Part shown: piece after piece, positions 15,008 to 23,319 of the stretch
How positions within the stretch are numbered: the stretch's first letter is position 1
Layout: the number at the start of each line of letters is the position of its first letter
From: Bacillota bacterium
Lineage (GTDB): Bacteria; Bacillota; Clostridia; Tissierellales; Sedimentibacteraceae
Direction: 5' to 3'
NCBI GenBank assembly: GCA_023453025.1
Contig: JAEXUD010000017.1
Location: forward strand, 1-41,512
Length of the DNA: 41,512 nucleotides
Translations under genes and position numbers: made by a program
Notes under the pieces: generated by a model
What the model was told of the DNA's origin: nothing
What the model saw: the letters and a program-made list of their open reading frames with translations, nothing else
The model's database searches: none

Positions 15008-16021
15008 ATGCTTTTAATTATAAACAAAAATGCAGATAAAAGTGAAATAAGTACAATAAAAGAAAAAATAAATAAGCTTGGTTTTGAAGTAAATGAAATT
15101 AACGAATTAAATTATCACATACTGGGAATTATCGGTGACACAAGCAAAATCGACCCAGGTATTTTTGAAGCATACAAGGCTATTGATAAAGTAATGGCAA
15201 TTCAGGAGCCCTATAAAAAAGCCAATAGGTTATTTCATCCTGACAATACAATCATAAATATAAATAATCAAACAATTGGCGGCAATGAAATATGTATCAT
15301 TGCAGGCCCATGCTCAGTTGAAAGCAAGACACAAATACTGAATATTTCCCGGGAAGTTAAAAAATCAGGTGCCAAATTTTTAAGGGGCGGAGCTTTTAAA
15401 CCACGTACATCTCCTTACAGTTTTCAGGGCTTAAAGCAAGAGGGACTTGAACTGTTGCTTTATGCCAAGGAACAGACAAATATACCTATTGTTACTGAAA
15501 TCATGTCCTTGGAATACTTGGAATTATATATTGAACATGTGGATATAATTCAGGTTGGAGCACGCAACATGCAAAATTATGAGCTGTTGAAGGAGCTTGG
15601 AAAAATAGATAAACCGATACTTCTTAAAAGAGGACTTTCATCAACCATGGAAGAGCTTTTGATGTCTGCTGAATACATATTGCTTGGAGGAAATGAAAAA
15701 GTAATATTGTGTGAGCGCGGTATAAGAACATTTGAAAATTATACAAGAAACACCCTGGATTTAAGTGCCATACCTGCTATAAAAAAATTAAGCCACCTGC
15801 CGGTAATTGTAGACCCAAGTCATGCAACAGGCAGGTGGTGGATGGTCGAACCATTGGCATTAGCTTCAATTGCTGCAGGAGCAGACGGCTTGATCATAGA
15901 AGTTCACAATGATCCGGAAAATGCACTTTGTGATGGTAATCAAAGTATAAAACCAGATAAATTTCATCAGCTTATGGAAAAATTAAGGCTCGTTTCCAAG
16001 GCTGTAGGAAGAGAAATGTAA
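15008..16021 (+). CDS. aroF: 3-deoxy-7-phosphoheptulonate (DAHP) synthase, class I-beta with N-terminal regulatory domain
   Basis: 337 residues from the chosen ATG, the normal length for the AroF/AroG(beta) type. It condenses PEP with erythrose 4-phosphate, the first step to aromatic amino acids. Residues ~1-70 form a ferredoxin-like regulatory domain (NKADKSEISTIKEKINKLGF). The barrel has IIAGPCSVES, RGGAFKPRTSPYSFQG, QVGARNMQN, KRGLSSTMEE and DPSHATGRW, with alanine where glycine is more usual. I moved the start from 14969 to 15008 because the upstream ATG lies inside the promoter and the shorter form matches the family; GGGGGT 5 bases before the ATG is the only ribosome-site candidate. No other aro gene is nearby. 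Confidence 0.9.
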   Translation: MLLIINKNADKSEISTIKEKINKLGFEVNEINELNYHILGIIGDTSKIDPGIFEAYKAIDKVMAIQEPYKKANRLFHPDNTIININNQTIGGNEICIIAGPCSVESKTQILNISREVKKSGAKFLRGGAFKPRTSPYSFQGLKQEGLELLLYAKEQTNIPIVTEIMSLEYLELYIEHVDIIQVGARNMQNYELLKELGKIDKPILLKRGLSSTMEELLMSAEYILLGGNEKVILCERGIRTFENYTRNTLDLSAIPAIKKLSHLPVIVDPSHATGRWWMVEPLALASIAAGADGLIIEVHNDPENALCDGNQSIKPDKFHQLMEKLRLVSKAVGREM

Positions 16022-16031
16022 TGAAACCAAC

Positions 16032-16067
16032 AAAAACAAAGAACTGACTGCTCAGCTCTTTGTTTTT
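16032..16067 (+). terminator. Bidirectional terminator between the DAHP synthase gene and putP
   Basis: AAAAACAAAGA (16032-16042) pairs with TCTTTGTTTTT (16057-16067). Inside, CTGA/TCAG extends the stem beyond one mismatch. It sits in the 51-base gap between two convergent genes, with T-runs on both strands. Confidence 0.85.
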
Positions 16068-16072
16068 TCTTA

Positions 16073-17629
16073 TTATTTATTTTTTGCCATTTCAAATTCT
16101 TTTTGTATTTCATCAGATGGTTCCTTTGTCATCTTTGAAACTATATAAATAAATATACACGAAAATATAAATGCAGGAAGCAGCTCATATACACCAAATA
16201 TTCCACCCATTGGTTTTAAAATGAGCTTCCACACAAATACCATTATACCGCCGGAAAGCATTCCCGCTATGGCTCCTTCTCTCGTTGTTCTCTTCCAGAA
16301 CAATGAGAATATTGTTATCGGTCCGAAGGTTGCTCCAAATCCTGCCCATGCAAATGAAACTATGGTGAATATAACACTGTTTTCATCAAGAGCAATAATT
16401 ATACCAATCACTGTAATCGCCAGAAGAATTATTCGTGTAATATTCATAACCTGTTCATCAGTGGCATCCTTTTTAATTAAATGCTGATATATATTTTTTG
16501 AGAAAGCAGAAGCAGCTATTAATAAATACGAATCGGATGAACTTATGGTTGCCGCCAATATGCCTGCCATTACAAAGCCTGCAATCATTGAAGGAAGCAG
16601 CTTTGACGATATTAATATAAATACGCTCTCAGCTTCACTATAGGTAGAAAGCTCAGCAGGGAATAAGGCTCTTCCTATTATTCCTATTGCAACCGCCGCA
16701 GCAAGAGAAATTATAACCCAAACAGTTGCAATTCTCCTTGATGTTTTTAGTTCGCCGGCATCTCGGATTGCCATAAATCTTAAAAGTACCTGAGGCATTC
16801 CGAAATATCCAAGACCCCATGCCAATGTAGATAATATGGTATATAATCCATACCTACTTGCTGCATTAAATTGCGGCACTCCGTTTACTAATGCTTGTGT
16901 ACCGTCAGCTCCTAAAGCAGGAGATGCTATACCGAAAAATTCAAAAAAACCCGGAATCGACTTTGCATTTGAAATAACTGTCGCTATACCTCCTGCTGCA
17001 CCTGTTCCTACAAATAGGACGGTTACAAGAGCAATTATCATTACAAATGCTTGCATTGTATCTGATGCAGTTTCTGCCAGAAATCCGCCTAAAAATGTAT
17101 ATATTAATACAAAAGCAGCACCTGCAATCATCATAAATTGATATTTAAATCCAAATAATGTATTAAAAAGTTTACCGACTGTTACAAAGCAGCTGGATGC
17201 ATAAACTGTAAAAAACACAAGGATAAATACAGCAGAGATGGTCATTATTACTTTATTTTTTTCCTTGAATCGATTGCTGAAAAAATCAGGAAGTGTTATA
17301 GAGTCTCCTGCAACTACTGAATAATTATGAAGTCTTTTGGCTATAAATAGCCAGTTCAGGTATGTGCCGGCAGCCAAACCAATCGCTGTCCAAATGGCAT
17401 CGCTTAATCCGAACCAATATGCAACCCCCGGCAGGCCCATCAACAGCCATCCGCTCATATCAGATGCCTCAGCGCTCATAGCTGTAACTAACGGGCCCAG
17501 TGACCTTCCCCCTAAAAAAAAGTTCTCACTGCTTTCATTGGCACGTTTTGCAAAGTATAATCCAATACCTATTACAGCAGCCATATAAACAATCATTGAA
17601 ACTAAAATCTGAATTGTATCCCTTTCCAT
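16073..17629 (-). CDS. putP: Sodium/proline symporter (SSS family)
   Basis: 518-residue membrane protein with about 13 hydrophobic segments, the usual PutP size. Family signs are the amino-terminal GRSLGPLVTAMSAEASDMSGWLLMGLPG segment with the sodium-site region, GFLAETASDTMQA, the long loop with YFGMPQVLLRFMAIRDAGEL, and AGILAATISSSDSYLLIAAS. It takes up proline with Na+. The assignment to proline is strengthened by the T-box leader directly upstream, whose specifier triplet is CCC. GGAGG precedes the ATG. As an amino-acid fermenter's transporter it could serve both Stickland metabolism and protein synthesis. Confidence 0.93.
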   Translation of the reverse strand: MERDTIQILVSMIVYMAAVIGIGLYFAKRANESSENFFLGGRSLGPLVTAMSAEASDMSGWLLMGLPGVAYWFGLSDAIWTAIGLAAGTYLNWLFIAKRLHNYSVVAGDSITLPDFFSNRFKEKNKVIMTISAVFILVFFTVYASSCFVTVGKLFNTLFGFKYQFMMIAGAAFVLIYTFLGGFLAETASDTMQAFVMIIALVTVLFVGTGAAGGIATVISNAKSIPGFFEFFGIASPALGADGTQALVNGVPQFNAASRYGLYTILSTLAWGLGYFGMPQVLLRFMAIRDAGELKTSRRIATVWVIISLAAAVAIGIIGRALFPAELSTYSEAESVFILISSKLLPSMIAGFVMAGILAATISSSDSYLLIAASAFSKNIYQHLIKKDATDEQVMNITRIILLAITVIGIIIALDENSVIFTIVSFAWAGFGATFGPITIFSLFWKRTTREGAIAGMLSGGIMVFVWKLILKPMGGIFGVYELLPAFIFSCIFIYIVSKMTKEPSDEIQKEFEMAKNK

Positions 17630-17655
17630 ATTAACCTCCTTCTTTTAATAAAAAT

Positions 17656-17683
17656 ACATCCGCCTCTTATAAGAGGCGGATGT
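17656..17683 (-). terminator. Regulated terminator of the T-box leader
   Basis: The 28 bases are a perfect palindrome (ACATCCGCCTCTTA and its complement) followed on the minus strand by ATTTTTATT. Its 5' arm overlaps the region the T-box antiterminator uses. Confidence 0.9.
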
Positions 17684-17872
17684 CCGCGGTACCACTCTAA
17701 CTGCACAAAAATACAGTAACTCAATAAAATAAGGGTTGTGCCCTTTGGGTTGTTACCCCCAAACGCTCCGAGGCGGGTTCAATTAACAGTGGGACAAAGG
17801 CATTTCACCAAGCAGCCTTCTCTCTAAGTCCATGTTTTTTTACTAGCCCTCTTCATAGCAAATATTATATTA
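17656..17872 (-). ncRNA. T-box leader, proline-type, upstream of putP
   Basis: On the minus strand the conserved T-box core AGAGTGGTACCGCGG lies at 17698-17684. About 80 bases before it the 3' side of Stem I reads GAA-CCC-G, placing the specifier CCC (Pro) at 17777-17775, and the 5' side carries the expected AGTA (about 17845-17841). The variable base of the TGGT bulge pairs with a tRNA ending ACCA, as tRNA-Pro does. Uncharged tRNA-Pro would prevent formation of the terminator at 17683-17656 and so turn on putP. The leader should begin near 17872. Confidence 0.92.
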
Positions 17873-17878
17873 AACGAA

Positions 17879-17907
17879 ATACTACACCAATATGAGTGAT
17901 TTGTCAA
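17879..17907 (-). promoter_or_regulatory. Promoter of the T-box-putP transcript
   Basis: On the minus strand TTGACA (17907-17902), 17 bases, TAGTAT (17884-17879). The expected start near 17872 agrees with the 5' end of Stem I. Confidence 0.7.
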
Positions 17908-17947
17908 GTAAAATTTAAACTTATTTTTATTAATTTATTGTTATATT

Positions 17948-18199
17948 GTTACCATTCACAGCCCATCCATAAAACTAAGAAAAACAAGAAAAATATATAG
18001 CGAACATTTGCAGGACATGATTATAATTCTTAGTGAATGGAGGGTAAAAATCCGTTAAGCAGCTTGCACTGTTTGAGCGTCAGCGAGTTTGCAAGCTGTA
18101 GGACTTTTATCCGCAATGAGCTTTAGAATTATTCGTGTCCGAAACCGTGAGCGAATATTTTTCTTGTTTTTCGCTTTCACTTTGACTGTGAATTGTAAC
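17948..18199. mobile_element. MITE-like inverted-repeat element (252 bp) with a 9-bp target duplication
   Basis: The outer ends are GTTACCATTCACAG (17948-17961) and CTGTGAATTGTAAC (18186-18199), inverted repeats with one mismatch in 14. The identical 9-mer TGTTATATT lies immediately outside each end (17939-17947 and 18200-18208), as expected for a target-site duplication. The interior is a long imperfect hairpin: GAAAAACAAGAAAAATAT is matched near 18155-18172, GGACATGATTATAATTCT by AGAATTATTCGTGTCC, and AGCTTGCA by TGCAAGCT around a GAGCGTCAGCGAG centre. It has no transposase-sized ORF. It inserted 3 bases past the stop of the gene ending at 18211. An RNA role for the folded interior is possible. 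Confidence 0.75.
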
Positions 18200-18210
18200 T
18201 GTTATATTTA

Positions 18211-19260
18211 TTATTCGTTATTAATAAGCTTATTAATGACCTCCTTGACCGTCGAAATTTTGTTAATCCCTTCTAATTTAGATCCACAGAATATCAAACC
18301 GTCCCGTCCCTCTACCGCATCAATCAAGCCCTTGGATATGCAGTAAGGGATAGTGCGAGGATTGCAGTTTGGCATGCATTTAAAACACTTGCCAACTTTA
18401 CATCCATTTTCTATGGAATCCTTCAAAAAGTTTGTCATTATGGCTCTTGCAGGCATTCCAACCGGACTCTTTATAATAATATCGTCATCTGCTTTGGCGT
18501 TAATATATGCAAGTTTAAAATTTTCATGAGCATCGCATTCAACTGTAGGTACAAACAGACTTGCTATTTGAAACCCATCGGCCCCTGCTTCCTGAAGCTC
18601 CATTAAATCATCTTTTGTTCGTATACCGCCGGCTGCTATAACAGGAATTGTTGCACTGTGTTCACTTTCTACACCTCTGATTAACTCCTTGACTTCCTTG
18701 AGTATATCCTTAAGTGACGAATAGCTTCTTTCAAGCATTTCATCCATCTTAAAGCCTAAGTGTCCACCGGCAAGAGGTCCTTCAACAACAACTGCATCAG
18801 GTAATCTGTCATGCTTCAGGTAGCTCTTGATTATTATTCTTGCTGCCTTGGCAGAGGATACAATGGGAGCTATCTTTGTTGTTGTACCTTCAACCAGCTT
18901 GGGGAGTGCTAAAGGTAAGCCTGCACCTGAAATTATTAAATCTATTTTTTCTTCAACAGCCTTTTTAACGTAAAGCTCGTAGTTGTTCATTGCAGCCATT
19001 AAATTTATGGCTATTATGCCCTTTGTTTTTTCCCTTGCTTTTCTTATTTCCTTGCTGATTGCCCGAAGGTTAGCTTCAACAGGATTAGTTAAAAAATCGG
19101 GTTCTCTGAATCCAATTTGTACTCCTGATATAGTACCTATTCCGCCTTCATTGGCTACTGCCGCAGCCAGGTTGGACAACGATACTCCAATGCCCATACC
19201 GCCTTGAATTATTGGAATCTTAGCTGTTAAATTACCGATTTTCAATTCTTTTAATTCCAT
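18211..19260 (-). CDS. NAD(P)H-dependent flavin oxidoreductase (nitronate monooxygenase / FabK-like)
   Basis: 349-residue FMN barrel of the nitronate monooxygenase/FabK superfamily. Signature segments are IIQGGMGIGVSLSNLAAAVANEGG, the FMN-phosphate region VIAAGGIRTKDDLMELQEAGADGFQIAS, and VVVEGPLAGGHLGF, containing the GGH histidine. A cysteine-rich stretch near residue 290 (CKVGKCFKCMPNC) is seen in many clostridial members and is not part of classical FabK. Named function could be nitronate detoxification or a second enoyl-ACP reductase. Its promoter carries the same TTTGA-N3-TCAAA operator as the fab operon at 33966, which favours a role in fatty-acid or lipid metabolism. Transcribed alone. 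Confidence 0.87.
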   Translation of the reverse strand: MELKELKIGNLTAKIPIIQGGMGIGVSLSNLAAAVANEGGIGTISGVQIGFREPDFLTNPVEANLRAISKEIRKAREKTKGIIAINLMAAMNNYELYVKKAVEEKIDLIISGAGLPLALPKLVEGTTTKIAPIVSSAKAARIIIKSYLKHDRLPDAVVVEGPLAGGHLGFKMDEMLERSYSSLKDILKEVKELIRGVESEHSATIPVIAAGGIRTKDDLMELQEAGADGFQIASLFVPTVECDAHENFKLAYINAKADDDIIIKSPVGMPARAIMTNFLKDSIENGCKVGKCFKCMPNCNPRTIPYCISKGLIDAVEGRDGLIFCGSKLEGINKISTVKEVINKLINNE

Positions 19261-19290
19261 AATTTCTCCAATATTTTTAAAATCTATTTA

Positions 19291-19303
19291 TTTGATATTC
19301 AAA
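19291..19303. promoter_or_regulatory. FabT-like operator upstream of the FabK/NMO-like gene
   Basis: TTTGATATTCAAA is a palindrome (TTTGA-TAT-TCAAA) of the shape known for FabT boxes of Firmicutes. It abuts the -10 hexamer. The near-identical TTTGATATTCGAA occurs in the same position before acpP. Confidence 0.6.
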
Positions 19304-19331
19304 GTATATACGCATAGTTTTCATTTGTCAA
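19303..19331 (-). promoter_or_regulatory. Promoter of the FabK/NMO-like gene
   Basis: On the minus strand TTGACA (19331-19326), 17 bases, TATACT (19308-19303). Spacing and both hexamers are identical to the acpP promoter. Confidence 0.75.
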
Positions 19332-19357
19332 GCAAAAACTCAGGGGAGGTAAACATT

Positions 19358-19407
19358 GGGGACAGTTCTTTTCGTTACGCCTTTGCGCATCGAAGAGAAC
19401 TGCCCCC
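19358..19407. repeat. REP-like palindrome (GGGGACAGTTCT type)
   Basis: GGGGACAGTTCTTTTCG (19358-19374) pairs with CGAAGAGAACTGCCCC (19391-19406), with small mismatches and a 16-base loop. It lies just past the end of the V-ATPase operon and may help end its transcript, though no U-run follows. GGGGACAGTTCT palindromes are, from general experience, scattered in clostridial genomes in association with IS200-like REP transposases; copy number in this genome cannot be seen here. Confidence 0.6.
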
Positions 19408-19419
19408 GGATTTTTGATT

Positions 19420-20115
19420 CTATTTTTTATTACTGTATTCGTCAAGTGCTGTCTTTGTTCTTTCCTGCTTTTCCTCTATTGCTTCCTTAACCATCATGTC
19501 TTTGACCTTCATAAGCCTGGTCTGATTTCCTCTTTCGTTTTCATCAAGCTTCATTTGAATATACTTGATTGTTTCCTGGAATTGGGGAATCATAACATAC
19601 TCGAGAGCGTTAACTCTCCTTCTGGTCTTTTCAATCTCTGCTGCTAAAAGCTGGACTTCCTTTTCAACTGCAGCAAGCTTCAGAAGCTCAGGAAATATAC
19701 CGACTAAATTTTCAATCGCATTATCAAGTTCGGCTGAAGTGTTGGCAAAGCCATAGGGATAAATATTTGATGCATCATCGGAAGTTGTTTTAAAATCAAA
19801 TACCGGAACATCAACACTCATGACATTTTTATTGCCTACCTCTATTGAAACACCCTGCTTGGGATACATCAATGCCTCATTTAATACCTCAGATGACATA
19901 ACTGCACTTGCTATAACAAAATTTGAATATATACTGCTTATATGTGCATCAACCTGCTCACGCAATCTTTTATTTTCTCTGGCAAGCTCCAAAAATTGCT
20001 TCATAAGCTCATCACGTTTATCCTTAAGCATTTTATGACCCTTTACAGCCACCTTTAAACGCTTCTTCAGAGAGGTTAATACCATTCTGGTTGGATTTAC
20101 ATTTAATCTTGCCAT
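19420..20115 (-). CDS. ntpD: V-type ATP synthase subunit D (central stalk)
   Basis: 231-residue subunit D, the coiled-coil rotor shaft that passes through the A3B3 head. The amino end MARLNVNPTRMVLTSLKKRL and the Lys-rich helix after it are typical; the second long helix near residues 125-180 contains RRRVNALEYVMIPQ, the most conserved stretch in the family. The last ~25 residues are a charged tail. It is the last gene of the operon, 13 bases after ntpB. Confidence 0.95.
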   Translation of the reverse strand: MARLNVNPTRMVLTSLKKRLKVAVKGHKMLKDKRDELMKQFLELARENKRLREQVDAHISSIYSNFVIASAVMSSEVLNEALMYPKQGVSIEVGNKNVMSVDVPVFDFKTTSDDASNIYPYGFANTSAELDNAIENLVGIFPELLKLAAVEKEVQLLAAEIEKTRRRVNALEYVMIPQFQETIKYIQMKLDENERGNQTRLMKVKDMMVKEAIEEKQERTKTALDEYSNKK

Positions 20116-20128
20116 AACCTAACACCCC

Positions 20129-21508
20129 TCACTGATTTTGTTTCGGATAATATTTTTCAAGATACTCATCTCTGATTCTCTTTAATTCGCTCTTTGGAAG
20201 AAGTGTCAATAAATCCCATCCTATAGTCAATGTTTCTTCTATTGTCCTGTTTGTTTCATATCCTTGAGAAACATACTTTCTTTCAAATTCATCTGCAAAC
20301 TTGGCATAAAACTTATCTGCATCAGAAAGTGCTGCCTCTCCTAATATAGCCATAAGCTCCTTAGCTTCCTTACCTCTCGCATAAGCTGCAAAAAGCTGAT
20401 TCAGAACGTCAGAATGATCCTCTCTTGTTTTGCCTCTTCCTATACCTTTATCCTTTAAACGTGATAAGGACGGAAGTACATCTATAGGAGGCTTGATATT
20501 CTTTCTGTATAATTCACGGGACAGAATTATCTGGCCCTCTGTAATATATCCTGTCAAGTCCGGAATAGGATGTGTTTTGTCATCCTCAGGCATGGTTAAT
20601 ATAGGAATCATAGTTATCGATCCTTCTGTGTCTCTTTTTCTTCCTGCTCTTTCATATAATGTTGCCAAGTCTGTATATAGATATCCTGGATATCCACGTC
20701 TTCCGGGTACTTCCTTACGTGCTGCCGAAACCTCACGAAGAGCCTCCGCATAGTTAGTAATGTCAGTAAGTATAACCAATACGTGCATACCTTTCTCAAA
20801 TGCAAGGAATTCCGCCGCAGTAAGAGCCATACGAGGAGTTGAAATACGTTCGATAGCCGGGTCATCGGCAAGATTCATAAACAACACCGTTCTGTCAATA
20901 GCACCTGTTCTTCTAAAGTCTGAAATAAAGAAGTCAGCTTCTTCGTAGGTTATACCTATGGCTGCAAATACAACCGCAAACTTTGAATCCGCACCTAAAA
21001 CCTTTGATTGACGTGCAATTTGTGCCGCCAAATCAGCGTGAGGAAGCCCTGACCCTGAGAATATCGGCAGCTTTTGTCCCCTGACTAATGTATTCAATCC
21101 GTCTATTGCAGAAACACCTGTTTGTATAAATTCATCAGGATAGTCACGTGCTGACGGATTCATCGGAAGTCCGGCGATATCAAGTCTTTTTTCGGGTATT
21201 ATTTCCGGCCCTTTGTCTATTGGCCTGCCAAGACCGTCAAATACACGGCCCAGCATATCATAAGATACGGCCAGCTCCATACCTCTGCCAAGAAACTTAA
21301 CCTTACTTTCCGCGAGGTTAATACCTGCCGAGCTTTCAAAAAGCTGTACCAGCGCATTGCTTCCGTTTATTTCCAGAACTCTGCAGCTTCTTGTTTCACC
21401 GTTTGGAAGCTCAATAACTCCTAACTCATCATATGCTACATTTTCAACATTTTTAACAAGCATTAAAGGTCCTGCTACCTCAGATATTGTTTTATATTCT
21501 CTAATCAT
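20129..21508 (-). CDS. ntpB: V-type ATP synthase subunit B (non-catalytic)
   Basis: 459 residues from the chosen start, MIREYKTISEVAGPLMLV. This ATG is one base after the ntpA stop and is preceded by AGGAGG; a longer reading from 21556 would run back into ntpA and adds 16 residues not expected in the family. Regulatory B subunits resemble the catalytic A subunit but lack a full Walker A; here the site reads GSGLPHADLAAQIARQ. Other landmarks: LNLADDPAIERISTPRMALTAAEFLAFE and GSITMIPILTMPEDDKTHPIPDLTGYI. Alternates with A in the head ring. Confidence 0.96.
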   Translation of the reverse strand: MIREYKTISEVAGPLMLVKNVENVAYDELGVIELPNGETRSCRVLEINGSNALVQLFESSAGINLAESKVKFLGRGMELAVSYDMLGRVFDGLGRPIDKGPEIIPEKRLDIAGLPMNPSARDYPDEFIQTGVSAIDGLNTLVRGQKLPIFSGSGLPHADLAAQIARQSKVLGADSKFAVVFAAIGITYEEADFFISDFRRTGAIDRTVLFMNLADDPAIERISTPRMALTAAEFLAFEKGMHVLVILTDITNYAEALREVSAARKEVPGRRGYPGYLYTDLATLYERAGRKRDTEGSITMIPILTMPEDDKTHPIPDLTGYITEGQIILSRELYRKNIKPPIDVLPSLSRLKDKGIGRGKTREDHSDVLNQLFAAYARGKEAKELMAILGEAALSDADKFYAKFADEFERKYVSQGYETNRTIEETLTIGWDLLTLLPKSELKRIRDEYLEKYYPKQNQ

Positions 21509-21509
21509 C

Positions 21510-23282
21510 CTATTCGACCTCCTTGCCTGATACAAGAGCTTTAACTTCTGCTTCAATCTGTTTATTAATCATGTCATAGGCTTCTTGTATATTCTGTTCT
21601 TCTGTATATTTGAATCTTCCTATTCTTTCTCTTACAGGAAGATCTGACAAAGCTTTAAAGTCGGCTCCTTCTTTTAGAGCCTCTAACCCATCATTATAAT
21701 ATTTTAATATTAAAGTTAACAATTTATATTGTTTATCAAGAGAGGAATAAGTATCTACGTCATGGAATGCATTTTGATGCAGATAGTCTTCTCTGATGGA
21801 ACGTGTTGCTTCCAGCTTTAATCTGTCACCCACAGACAATGAATCAACACCGACTAATTGAACAATTTCATTTAATTCAGCTTCTTCCTGCAGCATTTTG
21901 ATTGTTTCTGAACGAAGTTCTGACCAGTCTCTTGCTACGTTTGCATCAAACCACTTATTTAATCTGTCAGAATACAAGGAGTAACTGTTAAGCCAGTTAA
22001 TCGCCGGGAAGTGACGTCTGTATGCCAGCTGTGCATCAAGTGCCCAGAAAACTTTTACTATACGAAGTGTTGCCTGTGATACCGGTTCTGATATATCTCC
22101 TCCAGGAGGTGAAACAGCACCGATAGCTGATAATGCTCCTTCTCTTCCTTCAGTTCCCAGACTGATTACTCTTCCGGCTCTTTCATAGAATTGTGCCAGA
22201 CGAGATGCAAGATATGCCGGATATCCTTCTTCACCAGGCATTTCTTCAAGACGTCCTGACATTTCACGAAGTGCCTCTGCCCAACGGGATGTGGAGTCAG
22301 CCATTAAGGCAACTGAATAACCCATATCTCTGAAATATTCTGCAATTGTAATACCCGTATATATTGAAGCTTCACGAGCTGCAACCGGCATATCTGATGT
22401 ATTGGCAATCAATACTGTACGCTTCATCAATGATTCACCGGTTCTGGGGTCCTTGAGTTCAGGGAATTCCATTAAAACGTCAGTCATTTCGTTTCCGCGT
22501 TCGCCGCAGCCTATATATACAACTATTTCCGCATCTGCCCATTTAGCAAGCTGATGCTGCACAACCGTCTTACCGCTGCCAAATGGACCGGGGACAGCTG
22601 CAACTCCGCCCTTTGAAATCGGGAACATTGTATCTATAACTCTTTGCCCTGTTACCAAGGGTTTGTCAGGAACTAATTTTTCCTTATATGGTCTGCCTTT
22701 TCTTACAGGCCATTTTTGCATCATTGTCAGATTTATGCTTTCACCTTTATCATTTAAAACCGTACAAACCGTATCTTCAACAGTGAAGCTTCCTGCCTTT
22801 ATTTCTTGTACTTTCCCGCTGACACCATATGGTACCATTATTTTTTGCTGAACAACTATTGTTTCCTGGACAGTTCCTATAATATCTCCTGCCCGCAGAA
22901 TATCGCCTTCTTTAACAGACGGCACAAACAGCCACTTCTTTGTTCTGTTAAGTGAAGGAACGCTTATACCTCTGGTAATATTGGGACCTGCTATTCTTTT
23001 TATTTCTTCAAGAGGACGCTGAATCCCGTCATATATTGTTTCTATAAGTCCAGGTCCAAGTTCAACCGACAGCTGTGCTCCTGTTGTTACTACAGGAGCT
23101 CCCGGAGCCAAACCTGCTGTCTCTTCATATACCTGAATAGATGCCTTATCACCGCGCATCTCAATAATTTCACCAATCAGTTCCTGTTCACCAACACGTA
23201 CAACGTCAAACATGTCTGCTTCCTTCATACCTTCAGCTATAACCAGCGGACCTGATATCTTTACTACTTTACCTTGGCTCAT
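21510..23282 (-). CDS. ntpA: V-type ATP synthase subunit A (catalytic)
   Basis: 590 residues from the ATG giving MSQGKVVKI; the reading can be extended to a GTG at 23294, but AGGTGAT precedes the ATG and the shorter form fits the family. The catalytic subunit has the Walker A GPFGSGKT (232-239), the extra ~90-residue non-homologous region before it, as in all A subunits, and the Walker B/arginine region with SVALMADSTSRWAEALREMSGRLEEMPGEEGYPAYL. ATP hydrolysis or synthesis here drives rotation of D/F. It precedes ntpB by one base. Confidence 0.97.
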   Translation of the reverse strand: MSQGKVVKISGPLVIAEGMKEADMFDVVRVGEQELIGEIIEMRGDKASIQVYEETAGLAPGAPVVTTGAQLSVELGPGLIETIYDGIQRPLEEIKRIAGPNITRGISVPSLNRTKKWLFVPSVKEGDILRAGDIIGTVQETIVVQQKIMVPYGVSGKVQEIKAGSFTVEDTVCTVLNDKGESINLTMMQKWPVRKGRPYKEKLVPDKPLVTGQRVIDTMFPISKGGVAAVPGPFGSGKTVVQHQLAKWADAEIVVYIGCGERGNEMTDVLMEFPELKDPRTGESLMKRTVLIANTSDMPVAAREASIYTGITIAEYFRDMGYSVALMADSTSRWAEALREMSGRLEEMPGEEGYPAYLASRLAQFYERAGRVISLGTEGREGALSAIGAVSPPGGDISEPVSQATLRIVKVFWALDAQLAYRRHFPAINWLNSYSLYSDRLNKWFDANVARDWSELRSETIKMLQEEAELNEIVQLVGVDSLSVGDRLKLEATRSIREDYLHQNAFHDVDTYSSLDKQYKLLTLILKYYNDGLEALKEGADFKALSDLPVRERIGRFKYTEEQNIQEAYDMINKQIEAEVKALVSGKEVE

Positions 23283-23319
23283 TAAAAAAATCACCTGCTT
23301 TCATTTTTTATAACTTTAG

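Noticed and set aside
15793..15839. CCACCTGCC...GGCAGGTGG inverted repeat
   Set aside because: It lies inside the conserved coding region of the DAHP synthase, is explained by the codons around DPSHATGRW, and has no U-tract.
18089..18346. 85-codon plus-strand reading across the MITE-like element
   Set aside because: It runs from the folded element into the antisense of the FabK/NMO-like gene, with no ribosome site; not a transposase.
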